This document shows, in pieces, positions 45,109-53,156 of a stretch of 64,000 bases of DNA (within the stretch, counting starts at the first letter, position 1; each line of letters begins with the position of its first letter). The stretch spans positions 1 through 64,000 of the forward strand of contig NZ_SMFP01000013.1 in NCBI RefSeq assembly GCF_004348975.1, written 5' to 3'. The stretch comes from Antarcticimicrobium sediminis. Lineage in GTDB: Bacteria > Pseudomonadota > Alphaproteobacteria > Rhodobacterales > Rhodobacteraceae. Both the position numbers and the translations under genes were made by a program. The notes under the pieces are model-generated. The model searched no databases, was not told the origin of the DNA, and worked only from the letters and a program-made list of their open reading frames with translations.

Positions 45109-46359
45109 ATGCGCTTTTCCGGCTTTCGCGTCTTTAAAGAGGCCCTGAGCGGCCACAAGGGCTGGGCGCCGTTATGGCGCAACCCTGATCCGCAGCCCGA
45201 GTATGATTATGTCATCGTGGGCGGCGGCGGTCATGGGCTGGCCACTGCCTATTATCTGGCGACCACCTTTCGCAAATCGCGGATCGCGCTGCTGGAGCGT
45301 GGCTGGCTGGGCCAAGGTAATATCGGGCGCAACACCACGATCATCCGCTCGAACTATCTGCTGCCGGGCAACGAGCCTTTTTATGAGTTTTCGATGAAAC
45401 TGTGGGAGGGGATGGAACAGGCCTTCAATTTCAACGCGATGGTCAGCCAGCGTGGCATTTTGAACCTGATCCATACGGACGGACAGCGCGATGCCTATCG
45501 GCGGCGCGGCAATGCCATGCTGCTGGCCGGGGCGGACGCGGAACTGCTGGATGTGGCGCAGGTGCGCGAGATGGCGCCGTTCCTGAACTTCGACAACGCG
45601 CGCTTTCCGATCAAGGGCGGATTGATGCAGCGCCGGGCCGGGACCGCACGGCATGATGGCGTTGCTTGGGGCTATGCCCGTGGTGCCGATCTGGCCGGCG
45701 TCGACCTGATCCAGAACTGCGAGGTCACCGGTTTTCGCATCGAGGAGGGTCGAGTCCGGGGGGTCGAGACCTCGCGCGGGTCTATCGGCGCGCAGAAGGT
45801 GGGTGTGGCCGTCGCGGGCAATTCCAGTCGGGTTATGGCGCTGGCGGGGATGCGCCTGCCCATTGAGAGCCATGCGTTGCAGGCCTTTGTTTCCGAGGGG
45901 CTGAAGCCCACGATTCCGGGCGTCATTACCTTTGGGGCCGGGCATTTCTATGTCAGCCAATCCGACAAGGGCGGGCTGGTCTTCGGTGGGGATATCGAGG
46001 GCTATAATTCCTATGCGCAGCGCGGCAACCTGCCTACGGTCGAGGACGTGGCCGAGGGCGGCATGGCCCTGATGCCGATGATCGGACGGGCGCGGCTGCT
46101 GCGCTCGTGGGGCGGCCTGATGGACATGTCGATGGATGGTTCTCCGATCATCGACAAGACCCCGATCGAGGGGCTGATGCTGAACGCCGGCTGGTGCTAT
46201 GGCGGATTCAAGGCGACGCCGGCTTCGGGCTATTGCTTTGCCCATCTTCTGGCCACCGATACCCCGCATCCGACCGCCCGTGCGCTGCGGCTTGACCGCT
46301 TTGCCCGGGGGTATGTCATCGATGAAAAGGGTGTCGGCGCGACACCTAACCTGCACTGA
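45109..46359 (+). CDS. soxB: Sarcosine oxidase beta subunit
   Basis: A 416-residue flavoprotein subunit. The FAD-binding motif is YDYVIVGGGGHGLATAYYLA. The histidine that carries covalent FMN in this family is probably that in TARHDGVAWGYARGAD. The C-terminal MDGSPIIDKTPIEGLMLNAG and GWCYGGFKATPASG stretches are typical. The start ATG at 45109 (MRFSGFRVFKEALSGHKGWA) agrees with the family and has AAAGGGG just upstream; an ATG 15 bases earlier would add five residues. The enzyme oxidises sarcosine to glycine and transfers the methyl carbon to tetrahydrofolate. Confidence 0.94.
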   Translation: MRFSGFRVFKEALSGHKGWAPLWRNPDPQPEYDYVIVGGGGHGLATAYYLATTFRKSRIALLERGWLGQGNIGRNTTIIRSNYLLPGNEPFYEFSMKLWEGMEQAFNFNAMVSQRGILNLIHTDGQRDAYRRRGNAMLLAGADAELLDVAQVREMAPFLNFDNARFPIKGGLMQRRAGTARHDGVAWGYARGADLAGVDLIQNCEVTGFRIEEGRVRGVETSRGSIGAQKVGVAVAGNSSRVMALAGMRLPIESHALQAFVSEGLKPTIPGVITFGAGHFYVSQSDKGGLVFGGDIEGYNSYAQRGNLPTVEDVAEGGMALMPMIGRARLLRSWGGLMDMSMDGSPIIDKTPIEGLMLNAGWCYGGFKATPASGYCFAHLLATDTPHPTARALRLDRFARGYVIDEKGVGATPNLH

Positions 46360-46368
46360 GGCTTTGAT

Positions 46369-46659
46369 ATGCTGATCCCGCATCCCCTTCTTGGCCTGCG
46401 CGACGCGCAGGAATTCGTCTATCTCGGCGACGCATCGCTTTTGAACCGGCCCGACGGCATGGCCGAGGGGGCCGCTGAGGCTTTTGGCGACTATGTTTAC
46501 TTGCGCGACAACCCGGCGGGCGTACATCGCGAATTGTGGTTCCACGAACAGGGCGACCGCTCTTGGTTGGTCGTGACACGTGACACCACCACCCATGAAA
46601 TCCTCGGGGCGGAATTGGCCCGTGATGTGGCGCTGGCCGCGAAAGGGGGCGCAGCATGA
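46369..46659 (+). CDS. soxD: Sarcosine oxidase delta subunit lacking its zinc cysteines
   Basis: A 96-residue delta subunit in its normal place between soxB and soxA. Family members hold zinc with Cys6, Cys9, His59 and Cys63 (CPxCG near the start, HxxGC later). Here the start is MLIPHPLLGLRDAQEF, with His5 and Leu8 at the two cysteine positions. His59 is kept in WFHEQGDRSW, but Cys63 is Asp63. The rest of the fold markers (RDTTTHEILG) are intact, so this is not a decayed gene. All three cysteines have been lost together, which suggests that the subunit works without zinc. It overlaps soxA by four bases. Confidence 0.88.
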   Translation: MLIPHPLLGLRDAQEFVYLGDASLLNRPDGMAEGAAEAFGDYVYLRDNPAGVHRELWFHEQGDRSWLVVTRDTTTHEILGAELARDVALAAKGGAA

Positions 46660-49589
46660 CCCGGTTGAACGGCGGTCTGATCGACCGCAGCCAGACACTG
46701 TCCTTCAGCTTTGACGGCAAAAGCTATCGCGGCCATCCGGGCGATACGCTGGCCTCGGCGCTATTGGCGAATGATCAGCGATTGGTCGGGCGCAGCTTCA
46801 AGTACCACCGCCCGCGCGGGGTGATCTCGGCCGGGTCCGAAGAACCCAACGCGCTGGTCGAACTACGCAATGGAGCACGGCAAGAGCCCAACACCCGCGC
46901 CACGGTGACTGAGCTGTTTGAGGGGCTGGTGGCCAACAGCCAGAACCACATGGGGCGGCTTGAGTTCGATCTTCTGGCGGTCAATGACTGGCTTGCGCCG
47001 TTCTTTGCCGCAGGCTTTTACTACAAGACCTTCATGTGGCCGAAAGCTTTTTGGGAAAAGCTGTATGAGCCGGCGATCCGGCGCGCGGCGGGGCTGGGCA
47101 GCCTGTCTCTGCAGCCGGACCCGGACGCCTATGACAAGGGGTTCCTGCATTGTGACCTGTTGGTGATCGGGGGCGGGGCCGCCGGTCTGGCAGCGGCCCT
47201 GACGGCGGCCCGTTCGGGGGCACAGGTTATTCTGGTGGATGAAGATTTTCGCCTTGGCGGACGGCTTCTGGCGGAAAGCCATGCCCTGAACGATGCCCCC
47301 GCCGTTGGCTGGATCGCGGGCGTCGAGGCGGAATTCGCCACTCTGCCCAATCTGCGCGTGATGCGGCGCACCACCGTTTTCGGTGCCTATGATCATGGAA
47401 TCTTTGGTGCGGTGGAGCGGGTCAGCGACCATCTTGCCACCCCCGGCAAGCGGGTGCGCCAGACACTGTGGCGGATCACCACGAAACACAGCATTTTGGC
47501 GGCGGGCGCGACCGAGCGGCACATTCCCTTTGCCAACAATGATCGCCCCGGCGTGATGCTGGCGGGCGCGATGCGTGCTTATGCCAACCGCTGGGCGGTG
47601 AGCGCGGCGCAGCGCGTGGCGATCTTTACCAACAATAACGACGGCCACCGCACCGCCTGCGACTTGGTCGCAAAGGGCGTCGATATCGCAGGCGTGATAG
47701 ACACCCGCAGCGATGCAAAAAGCCTTGGCGCCTACCCGCTTTATGCTGGGGCGGTGGTGAGCAATTCGCGGGGCCGGCTTGGCCTGCGCAAGATCGAGGT
47801 AACCCGCAACGGCCAGACCCAGTGGCTCAGCTGCGGCGCGCTGGGGGTGTCGGGCGGCTGGAACCCGAATGTGCATCTGTCGTCGCACCATCGTGGTCGC
47901 CCGGTGTGGAGTGAGGCATTGCAGGCCTTCGTGCCCGGCATTGGCGGCCCTCCGGGGTTGAGCGTGGCGGGGGCCGCTTTGGGACAGGGCAGTACGCAGG
48001 CCGCGTTGATCTCTGGCGCCGAAGCCGCGCGTGACGCGCTGGTGGACCTTGGCATCCCCGCGACACTGCCCGTGCTGCCACATGCAGAGGACGCGCCGCA
48101 GACCCTGCAATCCTATTGGCATGTACCAGGTAAACCCCGCGCCTGGGTCGATTTCCAGAACGACGTGACCGTCAAGGACATCACGCTGGCGCATCAGGAA
48201 AACATGCGGCCGGTGGAGCATCTGAAACGCTGGACCACGCTGGGCATGGCCACGGATCAGGGCAAGACCGCCAATGTCACCGCGCTGGCGGTGATGGCCG
48301 AGCTGACCGGCAAGTCCATCCCCGAGACCGGCACCACAATGTTCCGTCCGCCCTACACCGGCGTGTCTCTGTCCGTTCTGGGCGGCGGCGACAGCGGTGA
48401 AGATTTCCGTCCGCGCCGGTTGACCCCAACCCATGACTGGGCAGCGGCGCAGGGTGCGGTCTTTGTCGAGGCCGGTCCGTGGATGCGGGCACAATACTAT
48501 CCACGGGCGGGTGAAACCCACTGGCGCCAAAGCGTTGATCGCGAGGTTCTGGCGACCCGTGCCGGCGTGGGCCTGTGTGATGTGACTACCTTAGGCAAGG
48601 TCGATGTGCAGGGGGCGGATGCGGGAGAATTCCTCAACCGCATCTATGCCAACGGCATGAAAACGCTGCAGGTCGGCCGGGTGCGCTATGGGCTGATGCT
48701 GCGTGAGGATGGCTTTGCCTATGATGACGGCACCTGCGCGCGGCTGGGGGAGGATCATTATGTGGTGACCACAACCACCGCGCAGGCCGGAGCGATTTAT
48801 CGCCATTTGGAGTTCGCGCGGCAATGCCTTTGGCCCGAGCTGGAGGTGCATCTGATCTCCACCACCGACGCCTGGGCGCAGATCGCGGTGGCCGGGCCAA
48901 AATCGCGGGCCCTGTTGGAGCAGGTGGTGGACGATTTCGATCTGTCAAACGCGGGTTTTCCCTTTATGGCCTGTGCCGGGCTGACCGTCTGCAACGGGCT
49001 TCGTGCAAGGCTGTTCCGGATCTCCTTTTCCGGGGAACTGGCCTATGAAATCGCGGTCCCGGCACGCTATGGCACTGCGCTGATGGCGCGGCTGGTCGCG
49101 CTTGGCAAAGATCTGGGCGCGACCCCCTACGGGACCGAGGCGCTCGGCGTGCTCAGGATCGAAAAGGGCCACGCGGCGGGCAATGAGCTGAACGGCCAGA
49201 CCACGGCGCAGATGCTGGGAATGGGGCGCATGGTGTCGACCAAGAAGGATTCAGTCGGCGCGGTGATGTCGCGGCGCGAAGGGCTGGTGGGCGAGACCCG
49301 GGTGCTGGTAGGCTTGCAACCGCTGGACCCCAGTCTGCCGGTGGTGGCGGGCGCGCATCTTTTTGCCGAAGGGGCGGCGCCAAAGACCGAAACCGATCAG
49401 GGCTGGATCACCTCTGCCTGTTTCTCGCCGCATGTCGGCTCTGCCATCGGTCTGGGATTTCTTGCCGATGGCGCCGCCCGGATCGGAGAGGTGGTGGTTG
49501 CCGCCAATCCGCTGGAACGCCAGAGCGTGAAACTGCGGGTGGTACCGCCCCATTTCGTCGATCCCGAAGGAGGACGTCTGCGTGTCTGA
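46656..49589 (+). CDS. soxA: Sarcosine oxidase alpha subunit
   Basis: A 977-residue subunit, normal length. The N-terminal HcnA-like part is SFSFDGKSYRGHPGDTLASA with SFKYHRPRGVISAGSEEPNA; the NAD-binding domain has DLLVIGGGAAGLAAALTAA; the C-terminal GcvT-like folate domain (about 590-977) has GLCDVTTLGKVDVQGADAGE, FRISFSGELAYEI and GTEALGVLRIEKGH. The folate domain accepts the one-carbon unit released from sarcosine. It overlaps soxD by four bases and soxG by eight. Confidence 0.95.
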   Translation: MTRLNGGLIDRSQTLSFSFDGKSYRGHPGDTLASALLANDQRLVGRSFKYHRPRGVISAGSEEPNALVELRNGARQEPNTRATVTELFEGLVANSQNHMGRLEFDLLAVNDWLAPFFAAGFYYKTFMWPKAFWEKLYEPAIRRAAGLGSLSLQPDPDAYDKGFLHCDLLVIGGGAAGLAAALTAARSGAQVILVDEDFRLGGRLLAESHALNDAPAVGWIAGVEAEFATLPNLRVMRRTTVFGAYDHGIFGAVERVSDHLATPGKRVRQTLWRITTKHSILAAGATERHIPFANNDRPGVMLAGAMRAYANRWAVSAAQRVAIFTNNNDGHRTACDLVAKGVDIAGVIDTRSDAKSLGAYPLYAGAVVSNSRGRLGLRKIEVTRNGQTQWLSCGALGVSGGWNPNVHLSSHHRGRPVWSEALQAFVPGIGGPPGLSVAGAALGQGSTQAALISGAEAARDALVDLGIPATLPVLPHAEDAPQTLQSYWHVPGKPRAWVDFQNDVTVKDITLAHQENMRPVEHLKRWTTLGMATDQGKTANVTALAVMAELTGKSIPETGTTMFRPPYTGVSLSVLGGGDSGEDFRPRRLTPTHDWAAAQGAVFVEAGPWMRAQYYPRAGETHWRQSVDREVLATRAGVGLCDVTTLGKVDVQGADAGEFLNRIYANGMKTLQVGRVRYGLMLREDGFAYDDGTCARLGEDHYVVTTTTAQAGAIYRHLEFARQCLWPELEVHLISTTDAWAQIAVAGPKSRALLEQVVDDFDLSNAGFPFMACAGLTVCNGLRARLFRISFSGELAYEIAVPARYGTALMARLVALGKDLGATPYGTEALGVLRIEKGHAAGNELNGQTTAQMLGMGRMVSTKKDSVGAVMSRREGLVGETRVLVGLQPLDPSLPVVAGAHLFAEGAAPKTETDQGWITSACFSPHVGSAIGLGFLADGAARIGEVVVAANPLERQSVKLRVVPPHFVDPEGGRLRV

Positions 49590-50151
49590 CCTGAAACCGA
49601 TCACCGCCTTGGGCGGTGCCGTGTCTCGTGCGCAAAGCTTTGGCGCGCTGAGCATTGTGGAAAATAGCGGGCTGGCTCTGGCCTCTCTGGCGCTGCGTGA
49701 CGGTATGACGCCGCCAATACCGATGGGTTTGACCCTGCCCGGACCGGGCGGTTGGACAACCGGCGGTGACGTCGCCGCGTTCTGGACCGGCCCCGGTCAG
49801 TGGATGATCGAGGCGGAGGGGAAAGCGGAAGAGGATTTTGCGGCGGCCCTCGCGGCGCAGGTGCCGGGCGGTTTCGTCACCGAACAAACCGACGGCTGGG
49901 TCGCTTTTGAAATCTCTTCTGCCGCTGGCGAGGGGCCAATCCGGCGGCTGATGGAAAAGGTCGTCAATGTGGATGTGGCAGGGTTTGCTCCCGGATGCGC
50001 GACCCGGACCGGTCTTGAACACATGAGCGTGTTCCTGATCCGCCGGGCCGAAGATCGCCTTGCGATTATCGGAATGCGTACGCTGGCAGCGTCGCTCTGG
50101 CATGCGCTCGAAACCGCCGCGACGCGTTTGCAGGATCATCCGGCAGCCTGA
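49582..50151 (+). CDS. soxG: Sarcosine oxidase gamma subunit
   Basis: A 189-residue gamma subunit. Recognisable parts are the GPGQWMIEAEGKAEEDF stretch and QVPGGFVTEQTDGWVAFEIS, then GLEHMSVFLIRRAEDRLAIIG near the end. The start is GTG at 49582 inside the end of soxA, behind GAAGGAGGACGTCTGC, a strong ribosome site. It closes the soxBDAG operon. No glyA, folD or purU is attached, unlike many sox operons. Confidence 0.88.
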   Translation: MSDLKPITALGGAVSRAQSFGALSIVENSGLALASLALRDGMTPPIPMGLTLPGPGGWTTGGDVAAFWTGPGQWMIEAEGKAEEDFAAALAAQVPGGFVTEQTDGWVAFEISSAAGEGPIRRLMEKVVNVDVAGFAPGCATRTGLEHMSVFLIRRAEDRLAIIGMRTLAASLWHALETAATRLQDHPAA

Positions 50152-50171
50152 CCGATGCCGATGGCCCGCTT

Positions 50172-50200
50172 CCGGGGCGGATGAAAACCGCCCGCCCCGG
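50172..50200. terminator. Bidirectional hairpin after soxG
   Basis: CCGGGGCGG (50172-50180) pairs perfectly with CCGCCCCGG (50192-50200). An alternative fold with the nearer CCGCC also exists. There is no long T-run. It lies between convergent soxG and ridA. Confidence 0.6.
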
Positions 50201-50208
50201 CGAGGAGA

Positions 50209-50562
50209 TCAGCGCGCGGCGATCACCTGAATCTCGACGGCGAAATCGGGGCTGGCCAGACGCGCCTCGACGCAGGCGCGGCAGGGCGTGTGCCCCTCGG
50301 GCACCCAGGCATCCCAGACCGCATTCATCTCGGCAAAGCCGGCCATGTCGGTCAGATATATGGTTGCGCTCAGGATCCGGGTCTTGTCGCTTCCTGCCGC
50401 GGCGAGCAGCGTGTCGATCTGGCCAAGAATATCCTGCGTCTGTTCCGCAACCGAGCCGCCCGGCGCGCCTTGGGCGACCTGACCGGCAGTATAGATGGTG
50501 TCGCCGTGGACGACCATCTGGCTCATCCGGGCACCAACTTCGTGACGTTTGATTTCCGACAT
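50209..50562 (-). CDS. RidA-family protein
   Basis: A 117-residue YjgF/RidA protein, a small trimeric imine/enamine deaminase or ligand-binding fold. Typical segments are GDTIYTAGQVAQGAPGGSV, QTQDILGQIDTLLAAAGSDKTRIL and ATIYLTDMAGFAEMNAVWDAW; the arginine of the active site is in PCRACVEARLA. It would remove reactive imines formed by amine oxidation. It lies downstream of an IclR gene on the same strand, 122 bases away, with a small hairpin ATCAGAG/CTCTGAT (50612-50633) between them. Confidence 0.9.
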   Translation of the reverse strand: MSEIKRHEVGARMSQMVVHGDTIYTAGQVAQGAPGGSVAEQTQDILGQIDTLLAAAGSDKTRILSATIYLTDMAGFAEMNAVWDAWVPEGHTPCRACVEARLASPDFAVEIQVIAAR

Positions 50563-50684
50563 TTGAAACCTCCTTTTCGGGAATGGGGCCGTGTGCTGTC
50601 ACGGCGGGTCAATCAGAGCCCGATCCCTCTGATCCCGGTCTCGATAGCGACAGGTCGGGCATAATTCCATGGTGAAGATGACCC

Positions 50685-51434
50685 TCAGAGCATTTGCGAT
50701 ATGTCTCGGGCCGTCTGGCAAACCCGCGCGATCAGGTCGGGGTCCGGCTTCAGTTGCAGCTCATGGCCAGAGAGGTTGATTGCAGCGATTACATCCCCAT
50801 GTCGCGACAGGATCGGGGCCGCGATGGAAAAGGTGCCGGTGGCCAAATGCGATCGCTGGGCCACGTAGCCACGCGCGCGGTCCTTGACCAGCAGCGCCTT
50901 GAGCTGCGACAGCGAGGCCGGGGCCGCCGCGATCAGCGGGGCAAAGACATATCCGGCAAAGCGCCGCTCCAGATCCTCGGCGCTGAGCCCGCTCAGCAAC
51001 ACCCGGCCCATGGTGGTGGAAAAGGCCGGCAGCCGCGAGCCCACGGGCACATTGGACACCATCGTGCGATCAGAAATCGCGCGATAAACATAGACGACTT
51101 CGACGCCATCCAGAACCGAGACATGGACGGTAAAGCCGGTATCGTTGCGCAGCTGGTCGGCGGGCTGTCGCGCGATGTCATAGACATCAAGCGAGCGGAC
51201 ATAGCGATACCCCATATCCATGACCCGAGGCGCCAACCGATAGCTGTTGTCGTGTCGGGCCAGATAGCCCTCCTGCTCCAGCGTGATGACGAACCGATAG
51301 GCGGCAGAGCTGGTAACGCCGATCGCGGCGGCGATCTCGCTCAGTGTCATCTCCGGGTGGCGATGGTCGAAACATTCAAGAATGCGCAGGCCACGCACCA
51401 GGGAATTTGACCGGTAACCGGGGTCTTTTGCCAT
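50685..51434 (-). CDS. IclR-family regulator of the second TRAP operon
   Basis: A 249-residue IclR regulator. The winged helix-turn-helix is at about 10-65 (MTLSEIAAAIGVTSSAAYRFVI) and the effector domain follows (VEVVYVYRAISDRTMVSNVPVGSRLPA, GTFSIAAPILS). The ATG at 51434 has AGAGGAG upstream; the frame is open further but has no better start. It is divergent from the TAXI-TRAP genes at 51685, and palindromes in the shared promoter are its probable targets. Confidence 0.9.
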   Translation of the reverse strand: MAKDPGYRSNSLVRGLRILECFDHRHPEMTLSEIAAAIGVTSSAAYRFVITLEQEGYLARHDNSYRLAPRVMDMGYRYVRSLDVYDIARQPADQLRNDTGFTVHVSVLDGVEVVYVYRAISDRTMVSNVPVGSRLPAFSTTMGRVLLSGLSAEDLERRFAGYVFAPLIAAAPASLSQLKALLVKDRARGYVAQRSHLATGTFSIAAPILSRHGDVIAAINLSGHELQLKPDPDLIARVCQTARDISQML

Positions 51435-51563
51435 TCGGCTCCTCTTTCTGCTCCTTGGGCTGCGTGGGTCGCGCGCGGCGCAGACGGCACGTTCAACAGC
51501 TGCGGAGTCTTGCCTGAACTTCAATCGAACAGGGGGCAATCGCTGAACCCCGTCACATAACAT

Positions 51564-51619
51564 TTTTTGCATTTAAAAACTAATATTGACATGCAAAAAC
51601 GGAGCGTCAAGATATCTTG
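51564..51619 (+). promoter_or_regulatory. TRAP operon promoter with overlapping operator candidates
   Basis: TTGACA (51586-51591), 17 bases, AAGATA (51609-51614) form a good promoter. TTTTTGCAT (51564-51572) and ATGCAAAAA (51591-51599) are perfect 9-base arms, the right one touching the -35. A perfect 12-base palindrome CAAGATATCTTG (51608-51619) covers the -10. This is a suitable arrangement for repression by the divergent IclR protein. Confidence 0.6.
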
Positions 51620-51684
51620 CATCCGACCCTTTGCCCGACGCGTTCCGGGCCGGGGGCGTTAACTGTGGATAAGGAGTAGCATTT

Positions 51685-52665
51685 ATGACCATTTCTCGGC
51701 GCCATTTTCTGGGCACCACCGCTGCGGCGGCACTGGCCGGGCTGGCCTCTGCGCCCGCCTTCGCGGCCAGCCGCACCTTCTTCGGGATCGCGACCGGCGG
51801 TACCGGCGGCACCTATTACCCGCTGGGCGGCATGCTGGCACAGCTGATCTCCAATACTGCCGAACTGCCCGACACCAAGGTTTCGGCGACGGCAGAGACC
51901 GGAAACGCATCGGTCGCCAACGCACAGTTGCTGGGCCGGGGCGAGATCGAATCCGCCTTTGTCGCCGCTGACATTCTGGATGCCGCTTATCACGGCAAGA
52001 ACCAGTTTGACGGCAAAGGGCTGAGCAACCTGCGCGCCATTGGTGCGCTGTACCCCGAAACCGTGCAGCTGGTCGTTCGCGCCAACAGCGGCATCAAGGA
52101 ATTCACCGATCTGAAGGGCATGTCGATCTCGTCTGGCTCTCCGGGGTCGGGCCAGTGGCAGCTGCTGGGCGATCTGCTCGAAGCCCACGGCATGACCCGC
52201 GAGGATGTCTCCGAGGATTACTCCTCCTTCGCGCAATCGGTCGACAAGATCAAAGACGGCAACCTCGATGCTTCGTTGATTACTGCCGGTCTGCCGACCT
52301 CATCGGTCACCGATTTGGCCAATGGTCACGACATTGCCATTGTGCCGTTGCAAGGTCCGGCGATCGCCAAGCTGCAGGAAGCGCAGCCCTATTACGCCAA
52401 CGCCGTGATTGCGGCGGGCAGCTACAAGGGGCTCGAGTCTGATGTGAACACCTTGGCTGTGCGGGCGATCTGGGCAACCCAGGCCGATGTGTCGGACGAG
52501 CTTATCTATGCGGTGACCAAGGCGCTTTACGAAAACACCGAGACGCTGGGCAAGGTCCACCCGATGGGCAAGCGTATCTCGCTGGACACGGCACTTGAAA
52601 GCGTGTCGATCCCGCTGCATTCGGGCGCGGCGAAATACTATGCTGAAAAGGGCATCTCCAAGTAA
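51685..52665 (+). CDS. TAXI-family TRAP transporter solute-binding protein
   Basis: A 326-residue TAXI binding protein. The N-terminus has a textbook Tat signal (TISRRHFLGTTAAAALAG, cut near AFA-AS), unlike the other TAXI protein in this window. The mature part begins FFGIATGGTGGTYYPLGGML, the classic TAXI opening, and has ATAETGNASVANAQLLGRGE, ISSGSPGSGQWQLLGDLLEA and LYPETVQLVVRA. The ATG follows AAGGAGTAGCATTT. It overlaps the DUF1850 gene by one base. Confidence 0.92.
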   Translation: MTISRRHFLGTTAAAALAGLASAPAFAASRTFFGIATGGTGGTYYPLGGMLAQLISNTAELPDTKVSATAETGNASVANAQLLGRGEIESAFVAADILDAAYHGKNQFDGKGLSNLRAIGALYPETVQLVVRANSGIKEFTDLKGMSISSGSPGSGQWQLLGDLLEAHGMTREDVSEDYSSFAQSVDKIKDGNLDASLITAGLPTSSVTDLANGHDIAIVPLQGPAIAKLQEAQPYYANAVIAAGSYKGLESDVNTLAVRAIWATQADVSDELIYAVTKALYENTETLGKVHPMGKRISLDTALESVSIPLHSGAAKYYAEKGISK

Positions 52666-53156
52666 TGCCCTGTCGCAGGCAACTGCGTTTGTGCGGGATG
52701 GCAGCCTTGGTTGCTGTCCCGTTTCTCGCCTCTCCGGCCCGCGCCGGGGAGGTTTGGCTGTGTCTCACCGAAACGCGCGGTGACGGGCATGAGGTAACGC
52801 GGCTGCCGGCGGGGAGCGACGGCGCCTTCTCCCTCAGCTTTATCCATTCGGTTTCGCGCACGCCGGTAACGGATTATTACCATGTTGCCGACGGACAGAT
52901 CGTGCAGACCTCCGAAGTGTTTCGGGCGCATGGTGCCGGGCTGCCCTCCATCGCAAACGACATGGACGCCACCGGCTGGCGCCACGAGGACGGCCATTTC
53001 ATCCTCGACATGCATCGCCTGACCGGTCCGATCCCGTTGCGCATTCAGGCGCAGTTCAAAAATACCCTGCATACGGCCGATACCGACTTGCCCTTGGCGG
53101 GGCTGGGTTATAACGCCCTGACCCTTGCCCCCTGTGACGAGGAGACATCCCCTTGA
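52665..53156 (+). CDS. DUF1850 protein of a TAXI-TRAP system
   Basis: A 163-residue exported protein with a signal sequence (LCGMAALVAVPFLASPARA). The mature part has the DUF1850 pattern: LSFIHSVSRTPVTDYYHV, FRAHGAGLPS and the aromatic/charged end. DUF1850 genes commonly sit between a TAXI binding protein and its fused permease; the function is not established. It overlaps both neighbours, so the three genes are one translational unit. Confidence 0.85.
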   Translation: MPCRRQLRLCGMAALVAVPFLASPARAGEVWLCLTETRGDGHEVTRLPAGSDGAFSLSFIHSVSRTPVTDYYHVADGQIVQTSEVFRAHGAGLPSIANDMDATGWRHEDGHFILDMHRLTGPIPLRIQAQFKNTLHTADTDLPLAGLGYNALTLAPCDEETSP

